Positions 27,636 through 35,741 of a stretch of 64,000 nt of DNA are shown here, one piece after another (positions within the stretch are counted from its first letter, which is position 1; each line of letters begins with the position of its first letter). Location of the stretch: positions 118,160 through 182,159 of the forward strand of contig NZ_BPFZ01000005.1 of NCBI RefSeq assembly GCF_030158815.1. Reading direction: 5' to 3'. The position numbers and the translations under genes were made by a program. Origin of the DNA: Candidatus Phycosocius spiralis (lineage in GTDB: Bacteria > Pseudomonadota > Alphaproteobacteria > Caulobacterales > Aquidulcibacteraceae). The notes below the pieces were generated by a model. That model saw only the letters and a list, made by a program, of their open reading frames with translations. It made no database searches and was not told the DNA's origin.

Positions 27636-28507
27636 CGATCAAAATCTTTGCGCCTGCCAAGCTTAACCTGACCTTGCGCGTTGGTCCCCCTGGATTTGAA
27701 GGCCGCCACACCCTCGACAGTCTGGTGTGTTTTACAACGCATGTCGGCGATGAACTCCATATTGAGCCTGATCGCCCATTATCCTTAACTGGTGAGGGAC
27801 CTTTTGTTTCAGATCTTGCTTTAGATGATACCAATCTGATTTTGCAAGCTGCAAAAATCCTTGCTCATGAAGCAGACCAAAGAGTGAGGGGGGCCTTGCA
27901 TGTGGTTAAAAATCTTCCATTGGCATCAGGGATTGGCGGTGGATCAGGTGACGCTGCTGCGGCCTTGATTGGACTGAACGAGGCTTGGGGTTTGGGCTAT
28001 GAACGGGCACGGTTGGCGCAGCTTGGTGCCCAATTAGGGGCTGATGTTCCTGCCTGTGTCATGGGTGTACCTGTCCATATGACTGGGACTGGTGAAACAC
28101 TCACCCCATTGGGAGACTTGGCCCCATGTGGCATCGTCCTCGTCAATCCCGGTATCGCTTGCCCCACCAGCCCCGTCTATCGCCACTATGACGCGCTTGG
28201 GGCTGGGCCTGAGCTTCTATCATCATCGGTGCCAAATTTGGCACACTTAGACGCACTTTTGCGCTATTTAGACGCCAACCCCAATGATTTGGAGGATGCG
28301 GCACAGGCTTTGGTGCCTGAAATCGGCGACACTTTAGAGCTTTTGGCGCAAAGCCCAGATGTACGTTTGGTGCGCATGTCGGGGTCGGGTGCTACTTGTT
28401 TTGGCCTATACAATAGCTATGAAGCTGCCCATATTGCCCATGATTTTATCGTGCGTGGGCTTGCCAATCCGCGCTTTTGGGTCAAGGCAGATCGTCTTAA
28501 TGCATAA
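27632..28507 (+). CDS. ispE: 4-diphosphocytidyl-2-C-methyl-D-erythritol kinase
   Basis: IspE is the GHMP kinase that phosphorylates CDP-ME in the MEP isoprenoid pathway. It starts with FAPAKLNLTLRV, has the ATP-binding LPLASGIGGGSGDAAAALIGL (about residues 93-113) and the C-terminal glycine-rich VRMSGSGATCFGLY. The length of 291 residues is normal. The ATG overlaps the stop of the TPR gene (ATGA). The first visible gene in the window, ispG, belongs to the same pathway but lies 27 kb away. Confidence 0.97.
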   Translation: MTIKIFAPAKLNLTLRVGPPGFEGRHTLDSLVCFTTHVGDELHIEPDRPLSLTGEGPFVSDLALDDTNLILQAAKILAHEADQRVRGALHVVKNLPLASGIGGGSGDAAAALIGLNEAWGLGYERARLAQLGAQLGADVPACVMGVPVHMTGTGETLTPLGDLAPCGIVLVNPGIACPTSPVYRHYDALGAGPELLSSSVPNLAHLDALLRYLDANPNDLEDAAQALVPEIGDTLELLAQSPDVRLVRMSGSGATCFGLYNSYEAAHIAHDFIVRGLANPRFWVKADRLNA

Positions 28508-28537
28508 ACCAAATCAAATCTGCACGGGAGCGCGCAC

Positions 28538-29158
28538 ATGCTAATTGTCCATCATCTCAATGACTCACGCTCACAACGCATTTTGTGGCTGTTGGAGGAA
28601 ATGGGCACGCCCTATGAGATCAAAAAGTATCAGCGCGATCGTATAACCAATCTGGCACCACCTGAACTCAAAGCCGTTCATCCCTTGGGTAAATCGCCCA
28701 TTGTGACCGATGGGTCAGAAGTTTTGGCCGAGTCTGGTATGATTATTGACGTGTTAGCGCGCCGCTATGGCTCGGACTTAGCTTTGGACGTGGCCTCGCG
28801 GCTTTATCCAGCCTATGCGCATTGGCTTCATTTTGCAGAAGGCTCTGCAATGCAGCCGTTCTTATTGTCGCTTTATACCAGTCGCTTGGGTGAGGCTGCC
28901 GCCCCTTTGCAACCGCGCATTGCCTCAGAAATCCGCAATCACTTAGCTTATATTGAAGGCCAATTGGCTGGTAAATCTTATCTTGTGGGTGATCACTTAA
29001 CCGGGGCGGATATCCAAATGAGTTTTGTGGGTGAGATTGCAAAGGGCCAAGGTGCGCTCGCCCAATTGCCCAATATAAAGCACTGGCTTGAGGGCCTCCA
29101 TGCCCGACCCCAGTGGCAAAAAGCACTTGAAAAAGGTGGCCCATATCGGTTTGCGTGA
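28538..29158 (+). CDS. Glutathione S-transferase family protein
   Basis: A 206-residue GST. The N-terminal thioredoxin-like domain (about residues 1-80) has HHLNDSRSQRILWLLEEMGTPYEI and the cis-proline/GSH-binding motif LGKSPIVTDGSEVLAESGMI. The C-terminal helical domain contains LVGDHLTGADIQMSF, the N-capping box motif of the family. The class is close to bacterial GSTs with Ser at the catalytic position (Ser 10 or 12). It transfers or uses glutathione on an unknown substrate. GGGAG precedes the ATG, 30 bp after ispE, so it may be the last gene of that operon. Confidence 0.9.
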   Translation: MLIVHHLNDSRSQRILWLLEEMGTPYEIKKYQRDRITNLAPPELKAVHPLGKSPIVTDGSEVLAESGMIIDVLARRYGSDLALDVASRLYPAYAHWLHFAEGSAMQPFLLSLYTSRLGEAAAPLQPRIASEIRNHLAYIEGQLAGKSYLVGDHLTGADIQMSFVGEIAKGQGALAQLPNIKHWLEGLHARPQWQKALEKGGPYRFA

Positions 29159-29223
29159 GGGAATACCCATTCAAGGGTAGTTGCCCACGAAGCAGACTGA
29201 AGGGGATATTTGAAACCAATCGC

Positions 29224-31548
29224 TTATCGTGGACCAGGCCCCAAGGTGCGATCGAAAAAGTTCATGATGGTCAATTGCACATGTTTGGCGCGGGCTTTTT
29301 CACGGATCCCGTGCTTTTGCCCTGGATACACCATAGCCTCAAAGGGAATGGCGGCTGCTTGAAGCCTGTCGAATGCGGCGGTGGAATGATCAAAGGTCAC
29401 ATTGTCGTCAGCCATGCCATGCAAGATCAATAAAGGCCGCTTCACGTTCTTGAGGTTTGGCAAGACGCTGGATCGGGCATAGGCTTCAGCATCTCCTTGC
29501 GGCGTGCCCATATAGCGCTCGGTATAATGGGTATCATATAAAGCCCAGTCCGTGACCGGGGCACCAGAGGCATAGGCATTATAGGCATCTGGCGCTTCGG
29601 TCGCCAAGCGCAACGTCATATAGCCCCCGTAAGACCAGCCCCAGACCCCAATGCGATCCTGATCGATAAAGGGTTGTGTTTTCAAAAAGGCCAAGCCCGC
29701 CAATTGATCTTCAATTTCTGGACCACCTAGTTTGCGGCTGATCGCGCGTTCAAAGCTACTTCCGCGATTGGGGGTGCCGCGGTTATCGATACGAAACACA
29801 ATATAGCCGCGTGCCGCTTGCATTTGGTCGGTATTGCTTCCCCAATTGCGCTGGACCACCTGAACGCCGGGTCCACCATAGACATAAACAATGACTGGCC
29901 ATTTCTTGCTTGCGTCAAATTGAGCGGGCAGGTGCATGGACCAGTTTAAAGGATCGCCTGAAGGGCCTATTAATGTGCCAAAACGCATTCCAGCACGGCT
30001 GGCAAGATAGGGCCACCATGGATGGGATGGAGAGAGTTTATTTTCTTCTATCCAGCGAATAAGGCGGCCATTAGTGTCAAAAAGGCCTAAGCGTGGCGGT
30101 GTAGCCGGGTCCGAATAGGTGCCTAAAAAGGCTTTCGCATTTTTGGCCATCGAAACCGACCATGCCCCACCTGCAGATGTAATCTCTGTGACTTTTCCAA
30201 GCTTATGCAATGGGGCACTATAGAGGCGTTGTTCTAAGCTATCGTCCTTATTCGACATGAAAAATACACGCCCACTGGCTTCATCAACGCCGCTGATCTG
30301 ATTGACCGGCCATTTTCCTGCCGTAAGCACTTCAACGCGGGAGCCATCGCGGCTTCGCCGTTCTATGTGTCGCCATCCTGTGCGCTCACTGGTCCATAGA
30401 AAATCGCCTGACATCAAGGGAGTAAAATCATGTGTCAGACTTATCCAGTTGGGATCGGATTCGGTTAGAATGACTTTGGATTGCCCCGTTGACGGATTGA
30501 CCATCAAAAGATCAAGTCGGGTTTGGCTGCGATTTTGGCGCTGCACATAAAGGGTCCCGCCATCTTTGGACCAGTCTACGCGCGCAACATAAATATCCTT
30601 ATCGGTACCAAGGTCAATTGGGACGCTTTGATCTGTTTTGAAATCATATATAAACAGAGTTACCTGTGCATTTGCGGCACCGGCACGGGGATAGCGCTGA
30701 TCCACAATTTGGGTGCTTGAAGCCCCGATTTCCAAGCGCTGCACGATCGCAACCTTGGTTTCATCGACTTTGGCAAACACGATCTTTAGATCATTGGGGG
30801 CCCACCAATAACCGGTATCTCGGTCCATTTCTTCCTGGGCGATAAACTCGGCCATGCCATAGGTGATAGCTTCATGACCATGTGGGGAGACGGCTTTTTC
30901 TTGACCATTGGCCAAATTCATCACAATCAAGCTGGCATCACGGATGAATGATACATAACCGCCTTGCGGCGATATTTGTGCGTCAGTCTCAAATTGCGGG
31001 GTCTGCGTCAGTCGGCGAGGGATTTGAGGCGTGTCTAAAGAAACATAATAAATATCACCGCCTAGAGGAGCTAAGATCGCCTGCCCCTTCTGGTCCCAAT
31101 CATAAGATATAAGGCCGCGCGATCCGGCCATGCGTTGACGCTCACGCCGAGCTTTCTCGACATCGGATAATTCCCCTTCATCAGGAACAAGTGCTTTGGA
31201 ATCGATGAGTTGAAAAGCCTTTCCGCCCTCAACTGGCGCTGCCCATAGATCTAAGCGAAGAAAGTCTTGGTCATTAGGGCGCAACCAAGTGACCAATTTG
31301 GCGTCGGGGGAAAATTTGGCCGCGCGCGGCACCGGGCCGTTTAGGGCTGGATCCTCAAACAAGCGGTCTAGGTTAAGGCTGGCACTCGAAGTTGGCGTCG
31401 CTGTTTGGTTAGGACTGGCGGCACTTTGAGCGAAGGCAATGCTGGGTGCCAAGCCTATCAAAAAAGCGCTCATCAAGAACGGGGCAACAGCCAAAATCCG
31501 CATTTGGACTTGGCGCGAAATCGGTGTGGGGTGCGTGGTTAAAGCCAT
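29224..31548 (-). CDS. Dipeptidyl peptidase IV-family serine peptidase (S9B)
   Basis: An exported serine peptidase that cleaves dipeptides, usually after proline, from the N-terminus of peptides. A signal peptide (MSAFLIGLAPSIAFAQ) leads to an N-terminal beta-propeller (about residues 60-500, DPPIV_N) and a C-terminal alpha/beta-hydrolase domain. The catalytic serine is in GVWGWSYGGYMTLRL, the aspartate in HGMADDNVTFDHS, and the histidine in PGQKHGI. The conserved glutamates in the propeller are represented by AEFIAQEEMDRDTGYWW. Start uncertain: ATG 31548 (after TTGGGG) or 31503 next to the signal peptide. It is downstream of the small RHH gene. Confidence 0.93.
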   Translation of the reverse strand: MALTTHPTPISRQVQMRILAVAPFLMSAFLIGLAPSIAFAQSAASPNQTATPTSSASLNLDRLFEDPALNGPVPRAAKFSPDAKLVTWLRPNDQDFLRLDLWAAPVEGGKAFQLIDSKALVPDEGELSDVEKARRERQRMAGSRGLISYDWDQKGQAILAPLGGDIYYVSLDTPQIPRRLTQTPQFETDAQISPQGGYVSFIRDASLIVMNLANGQEKAVSPHGHEAITYGMAEFIAQEEMDRDTGYWWAPNDLKIVFAKVDETKVAIVQRLEIGASSTQIVDQRYPRAGAANAQVTLFIYDFKTDQSVPIDLGTDKDIYVARVDWSKDGGTLYVQRQNRSQTRLDLLMVNPSTGQSKVILTESDPNWISLTHDFTPLMSGDFLWTSERTGWRHIERRSRDGSRVEVLTAGKWPVNQISGVDEASGRVFFMSNKDDSLEQRLYSAPLHKLGKVTEITSAGGAWSVSMAKNAKAFLGTYSDPATPPRLGLFDTNGRLIRWIEENKLSPSHPWWPYLASRAGMRFGTLIGPSGDPLNWSMHLPAQFDASKKWPVIVYVYGGPGVQVVQRNWGSNTDQMQAARGYIVFRIDNRGTPNRGSSFERAISRKLGGPEIEDQLAGLAFLKTQPFIDQDRIGVWGWSYGGYMTLRLATEAPDAYNAYASGAPVTDWALYDTHYTERYMGTPQGDAEAYARSSVLPNLKNVKRPLLILHGMADDNVTFDHSTAAFDRLQAAAIPFEAMVYPGQKHGIREKARAKHVQLTIMNFFDRTLGPGPR

Positions 31549-31567
31549 ACCCCAATCTGACCAAGCT

Positions 31568-31783
31568 TTAGCGATTGGGCAAGTCTTTGTGGTGCAACGC
31601 CCAGACACGTAACGCACTGGCTAGCGGCCTAGTTGCACGAATTGTATCAATATCGCTAATCAGGCCAGCCAAGGATTGTTGACGTTGACTCGCTTGGAGC
31701 TCCAACGCTGCCCAAAACTCAGGCTCTAATGCAACGCTGGTCGCATGTCCGCGAAGGGAAAGTGACCGTTTAACCAGGCTCAT
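31568..31783 (-). CDS. Ribbon-helix-helix protein (RHH_4 type)
   Basis: A 71-residue protein: KRSLSLRGHATSVALEPEFWAALELQASQRQQSLAGLI is the RHH_4 pattern (given by landmarks only: beta-strand RSLSLRGHATSVALE, then two helices). Such proteins are common in alphaproteobacteria and usually follow a DUF4169 gene, as here with a 5-bp gap. DNA binding by a dimer is inferred from the fold. No toxin gene is adjacent, so an antitoxin role is not supported. Confidence 0.8.
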   Translation of the reverse strand: MSLVKRSLSLRGHATSVALEPEFWAALELQASQRQQSLAGLISDIDTIRATRPLASALRVWALHHKDLPNR

Positions 31784-31788
31784 GACTT

Positions 31789-31965
31789 CTATGATTTAGG
31801 TTTTAGGTGTTGCGCACGGGATTGGGCTCTAGCAAGGCTTTTTTCAGTTGCGGTTTTCTCAAACTGGGGATGCCAAAATGCTAGTCGGTTTACTGCAGCT
31901 TTGATGCTATGTTCAAGACGCGATTGCTTGTTACGAATGAGTTTGCGATTGATTAAGTCGGCCAT
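31789..31965 (-). CDS. DUF4169-family small basic protein
   Basis: A 58-residue Lys/Arg-rich protein beginning MADLINRKLIRNKQSRLE, with the AVNRLAFWH helix that matches the DUF4169 pattern (usually ...AxANRxxFGR). It is the upstream partner of the RHH_4 gene. I start it at 31965; an upstream start would add a hydrophobic stretch unlike the family. AGGAGTA precedes the ATG at a suitable distance. Function unknown. Confidence 0.7.
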   Translation of the reverse strand: MADLINRKLIRNKQSRLEHSIKAAVNRLAFWHPQFEKTATEKSLARAQSRAQHLKPKS

Positions 31966-32077
31966 TAACACTACTCCTATTTGCCAACAAACATACCAAG
32001 TTGCCAAAAGTTTAACGGCTAACTAGGTACAAGCCCATATATTTAGCCTCACATATCAGCCAATGGTTTGTAAAAAC

Positions 32078-34798
32078 CTAAACGGTGACGCCCAACCGTT
32101 TCAAGGCATCTTTGGCTAGAGCTGTTTGCTTATTATAATATGCAACGCTTCCAGCACTGGATTTGTTGGAATTCATGGCCGCCTTTATGGCATTTTGTTT
32201 GCGCAACTCTACTTGGGTAGGGTCGTTGGAAATCTCACGATAACCAATCCGAATGCGGCGCATCACCCCTTCAAATGAATCAGCCAAAGCTGCCGCCTTG
32301 GCTTTATCTGAAACATCGACCTCTGTTGGGATTTCCATAGCGATGATTGGGGGTGGATCATTGACCGATTTTGTCCCGGCTTTCGCAGGGCGAGCAATGG
32401 CAACCCCAGGCTCGAGACCCAATTGGGTTAAAGCATCTGCAACACCTGCAGTAGCCTTAAGTTCAATCTGAATACGCGCTTTAGGTGTGATCGCAATGCT
32501 TTCTACACCTTTGAGAGAACGCGCTTCAGCAGTGCCGTTGCTCATGATGATGCGATTGAGTTTAGCAGCGAGCGAGCGAAAAGTTTCCCCCTGATCGATG
32601 GTGATTTTGGTTTCCTTTTTGCCATTGATAATGATGCTGAATTGATCGCCAGCCCGCAAACCTGTCTTATCTGTCAAGGTCTCGCCTTCACCGTAGGCGA
32701 TCGTACCTTGTGGGATGCCCATGGCTTCTAAACTTTTAGAAACACCATCTGAAAGTGCAATGGAAATCGGCGTGGTTGTTAATTGCTCTACCTTTTTATT
32801 GAAAGCCTCTGTCCCGGTTTCAGCATCCAAACCAACCACAGCGCTTGTTTTGGTCTTGCCCTCAGAATCTGTGTCAATGACAGTGCTTACATAGGCAACT
32901 TTGCCCCCCCCCGTTGTTAAGGCGCGGATTGGTTCACCACTGGTTTCTTTGGTATAGAGGACAGCTTCTGTCGATAGATTCATAGCCACGAGTTTATTGG
33001 CAACGCCACCTGTTTCCCTTGCTCCAGCTAGAAAAATCCGGCCACTTGAATCGGTGGCAACATGAGTGATGTATGACAGATTGCTAGAACTTAAATTGCT
33101 TGTCGTCCCACTCTCATCTCCAGTATTTACGTCAAATTTACTCATACGTGGTCCGTCACTCTGGTTCCAGATCGCGACAGCCTTACCATCTTGAAGCACT
33201 AAACCGGCGGGTGTGTCATCGCCTTCTGAGCCTAAAGACTTGGTGAAGCGAACTTTGCCATCCGTACCAATCGCCTGTAAAAAAACATCTTTTCCACCCT
33301 TGGCAAGAGCACCACCATATTCATATGTCGTCGTGCCCATGATATAGACGCTACCATCGTCCCCAACTTTGACTTGAGTAGCTTTGTCATCGCCCATGGC
33401 ACCTTGTTGGTGATACCATTTGTCCTTCCCATCGGCATCAAAGGCTGCCACAAAAGTGTCCATCTTATCACCGGTTGTTGTTACTAACCTGTCTGCTTTG
33501 CCAGTAACTGCTCCTGCAACTGCAATGGTACCATCGGCACCAACGGCAACAGAAAACCCTTGTGCCGGTGCGGCTGAACCCAATGATCTAGTCCAAGCAA
33601 CCTCCCCAGTCGTCGTATATTTAATCAGAACAACATCGCTGGTACTTTTAGGGGTTTGTCCGTTGGTTTTAGCTGTAGCATCCGCAATAACATAGAGGGA
33701 ACCGTCCGGGCCGACAACAGAAGCCCGGGCGCTAGCGGTCTTATCTTTAGATGCCGAACTTGCAGCTAGATCTGTGTTAAATTGGGTCTTACCACTTGTG
33801 CCAGTCAGGTCTGTTAACCGGCTGATGAGGCTTTGGATTGAGCTGCTAACCACTTTACCTTTTTCGATCACATCAGCATTTTTCCCGCCTGCCACATAAA
33901 GTGCGGTTTGTGTGTCGCCGCTAACAGCATCAAACGACACCTTTTCCAAGGAACCCAAAGTGATACGTAGGCGCTGCTCGATCGTGGGTTCGCCTCCCGT
34001 GGTTTTGGAAGGCACTTTGGTTTCAACGCGCGATAAGCGGGTTTCAACTTTTTCATTTTCCAACTTCTTATTAATAAAGCTTGCGACATTGGTAATGGTG
34101 CGTTTGGTGTCCCCCATTTCAGCGAGGTCGATATTAATGGTCTTTACAATTGGAGTGTTGCTATTGGCATTTAATGTGACCGTGATCTTAAATTTGCGGT
34201 CACCCTCAAATCCCTCGGGGACAACATTTTCATCTCCCTTTGCTAAGGTCTTGGTATCAATTTGGGTAACACCCTTGGCAAGTCCTTCGCTTTCATGCTT
34301 GGCCAGACGGCGCCCGCCAATTAACAAGGCACCCTCCAGCTTAGTTCCCCGGACATAGGCTTCAAGTTCCGCAAGACCCTTTTCAATTCGTTCTTGGATT
34401 TTTTTTCGTGTTTCTGCACTGATCCCGTCCTTGGCAGCGGCATCAGCCAGGGCTTTCAATTTTTGGGTTGCATTATGCAAGACAAATAGGTCTTTATCAT
34501 TTGCGTCTGTTATCCCTGATCCAGGCCCTTTTCCTAAATTGGGATCAACCAATTTCGATGATTTGAGGGCGTCAGCAGCAATTTTCGGCAAAGAGGGTGT
34601 AGGGACGCGCGTATCCCATGGGGCTAAACGCCTAGGGTCAGGCTTAGTATTGACCGGGGTCGTCCCTCCCGCGCCTGCGCTCAACAGCGTAGATAGGTCA
34701 ATGGTTTGAATATCATTAAGGGTATTGTTGCTGGTGAACAATCCGGCATTGTATAAATTTACGTTGGTCATATTGATTGCCACGTGATTTGTTCCCAT
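32078..34798 (-). CDS. Large SBBP-type beta-propeller protein, FlaEY-like
   Basis: A 906-residue protein with no signal peptide. Its N-terminus (MTNVNLYNAGLFTSNNTL) and the C-terminal tail (SVAYYNKQTALAKDALKRLGV) resemble filament-type flagellar secretion signals. The middle (about residues 340-680) has repeated propeller blades (GSVYIMGTTTYEYGG, GTIAVAGAVTGKAD, GRIFLAGARETGG), flanked by segments like those of flagellin-domain proteins (RTITNVASFINKKLE, GDQFSIIINGKKE, ETFRSLAAKLNRI). I recall a protein named FlaEY in Caulobacter of similar size and content; the match is from memory, not a search. A CtrA-type box lies 73 bp upstream. No ribosome-binding site is obvious before ATG 34798; ATG 34771 is an alternative. 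Confidence 0.6.
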   Translation of the reverse strand: MGTNHVAINMTNVNLYNAGLFTSNNTLNDIQTIDLSTLLSAGAGGTTPVNTKPDPRRLAPWDTRVPTPSLPKIAADALKSSKLVDPNLGKGPGSGITDANDKDLFVLHNATQKLKALADAAAKDGISAETRKKIQERIEKGLAELEAYVRGTKLEGALLIGGRRLAKHESEGLAKGVTQIDTKTLAKGDENVVPEGFEGDRKFKITVTLNANSNTPIVKTINIDLAEMGDTKRTITNVASFINKKLENEKVETRLSRVETKVPSKTTGGEPTIEQRLRITLGSLEKVSFDAVSGDTQTALYVAGGKNADVIEKGKVVSSSIQSLISRLTDLTGTSGKTQFNTDLAASSASKDKTASARASVVGPDGSLYVIADATAKTNGQTPKSTSDVVLIKYTTTGEVAWTRSLGSAAPAQGFSVAVGADGTIAVAGAVTGKADRLVTTTGDKMDTFVAAFDADGKDKWYHQQGAMGDDKATQVKVGDDGSVYIMGTTTYEYGGALAKGGKDVFLQAIGTDGKVRFTKSLGSEGDDTPAGLVLQDGKAVAIWNQSDGPRMSKFDVNTGDESGTTSNLSSSNLSYITHVATDSSGRIFLAGARETGGVANKLVAMNLSTEAVLYTKETSGEPIRALTTGGGKVAYVSTVIDTDSEGKTKTSAVVGLDAETGTEAFNKKVEQLTTTPISIALSDGVSKSLEAMGIPQGTIAYGEGETLTDKTGLRAGDQFSIIINGKKETKITIDQGETFRSLAAKLNRIIMSNGTAEARSLKGVESIAITPKARIQIELKATAGVADALTQLGLEPGVAIARPAKAGTKSVNDPPPIIAMEIPTEVDVSDKAKAAALADSFEGVMRRIRIGYREISNDPTQVELRKQNAIKAAMNSNKSSAGSVAYYNKQTALAKDALKRLGVTV

Positions 34799-34870
34799 TG
34801 TTAAGCGCTAATTGACGGAACATTCTATACCAAAACCATAAATTTATAATGTAAATATCAATGCAATTGG

Positions 34871-34885
34871 TTAATGGTAGCTTAA
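34871..34885. promoter_or_regulatory. CtrA-type box between the FlaEY-like gene and the 148-residue gene
   Basis: TTAA TGGTAGC TTAA is an exact TTAA-N7-TTAA match, followed by C as in many CtrA sites. It is 73 bp before the minus-strand FlaEY-like gene and 86 bp before the plus-strand hypothetical gene, so either or both could be controlled by CtrA. CckA, the top of the CtrA relay, is encoded in the same window. Confidence 0.65.
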
Positions 34886-34970
34886 CAGTTGGGATGTCCA
34901 TCCGTCAAATGGATTCGCCCAATAACCAATCATTGCTTGTATTTGAGAATTATTCGCATATACTAAATCC

Positions 34971-35417
34971 ATGACCCTTTCTCGATCCTTACATGGACTG
35001 GAAGCTGGGGCGCAATTGGCGCTCCATGCAATGCGACGTGCCGCTGGATCATCGGTTTTCCGTTGCCCCGTCACGGCAGAACGGTTGGAAAGTGCACGTG
35101 CTGCGATGCGCACCTTGGCTGAAATGTTATTGGCGCGTGGGCGGTCTTTACGTTTGGGTGATTTGGGTGATTTGATGCCATCTCCAGATGAGCGCACTTT
35201 GTTGAATGCTTTAGCTGCCGCTCAATGTGACGATGAAGCGGCACTGGTAGCCGCTTTGCGGTGGCTTGCTGGGTGCGAGCCTAATCTAGAAATGATGCAG
35301 ATCACAAAAGTTGCCGCCTTATCTTTCGCGCAAGCTGGCTGGACTTGGGAGACAACCCAAGCCCCACGCACCCCTGAACCACCCTTTGGCATCAGTCCCG
35401 TGCGGGCGGTTATCTGA
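34971..35417 (+). CDS. Hypothetical protein, 148 residues
   Basis: I do not recognise this protein. It is Ala/Leu-rich and largely helical, with RSLHGLEAGAQLALHAMRRAA at the start, a basic stretch LARGRSLRLGDLGDLMPSPDE in the middle and a short proline-rich tail (APRTPEPPFGISP). It has no signal peptide or membrane segment. No clear ribosome-binding site precedes the ATG. It is divergent from the FlaEY-like gene and shares its CtrA-type box, which hints at a flagellar or cell-cycle link. Codon use looks like that of its neighbours. Confidence 0.6.
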   Translation: MTLSRSLHGLEAGAQLALHAMRRAAGSSVFRCPVTAERLESARAAMRTLAEMLLARGRSLRLGDLGDLMPSPDERTLLNALAAAQCDDEAALVAALRWLAGCEPNLEMMQITKVAALSFAQAGWTWETTQAPRTPEPPFGISPVRAVI

Positions 35418-35741
35418 AATGCCTTTTTGTAACCATGTATCCAAAATTGCTTCTTGGGGATGAAGTAGGCAAGGAGGAAGTGGGCCATTTTAAGCTAAAA
35501 GCTCTCTGCCATTTGGTGAGGCGCTTTCAGATGCAAAACTGCATCGCTGCAGAATGAAAAACTAATGCAGCCACCATTTTTTCATAGCCTTCAAGACAGA
35601 CTTCCCACTTTAAGTGTGCTCGCACGGTGAAGAGATATACAAACTACTAAAGGGGCGTATTCAGATCTCTGATGTCTCTAGGAATTTGGGCCTAACAAAT
35701 TCATATGGCATCGCGTCATTTTTTTTTGCAAAACCAAACAT
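35418..35741. other. Intergenic region between the hypothetical gene and clpB
   Basis: These 324 bases hold no gene I can support. Both flanking genes end here (convergent), so terminators are expected, but I see no strong hairpin with a T-run; T-rich runs near 35574 and 35718 are the only hints. Confidence 0.5.

Noticed and set aside
31568..31965. Toxin-antitoxin module
   Set aside because: The RHH protein could suggest an antitoxin, but the partner is a DUF4169 protein with no toxin features.
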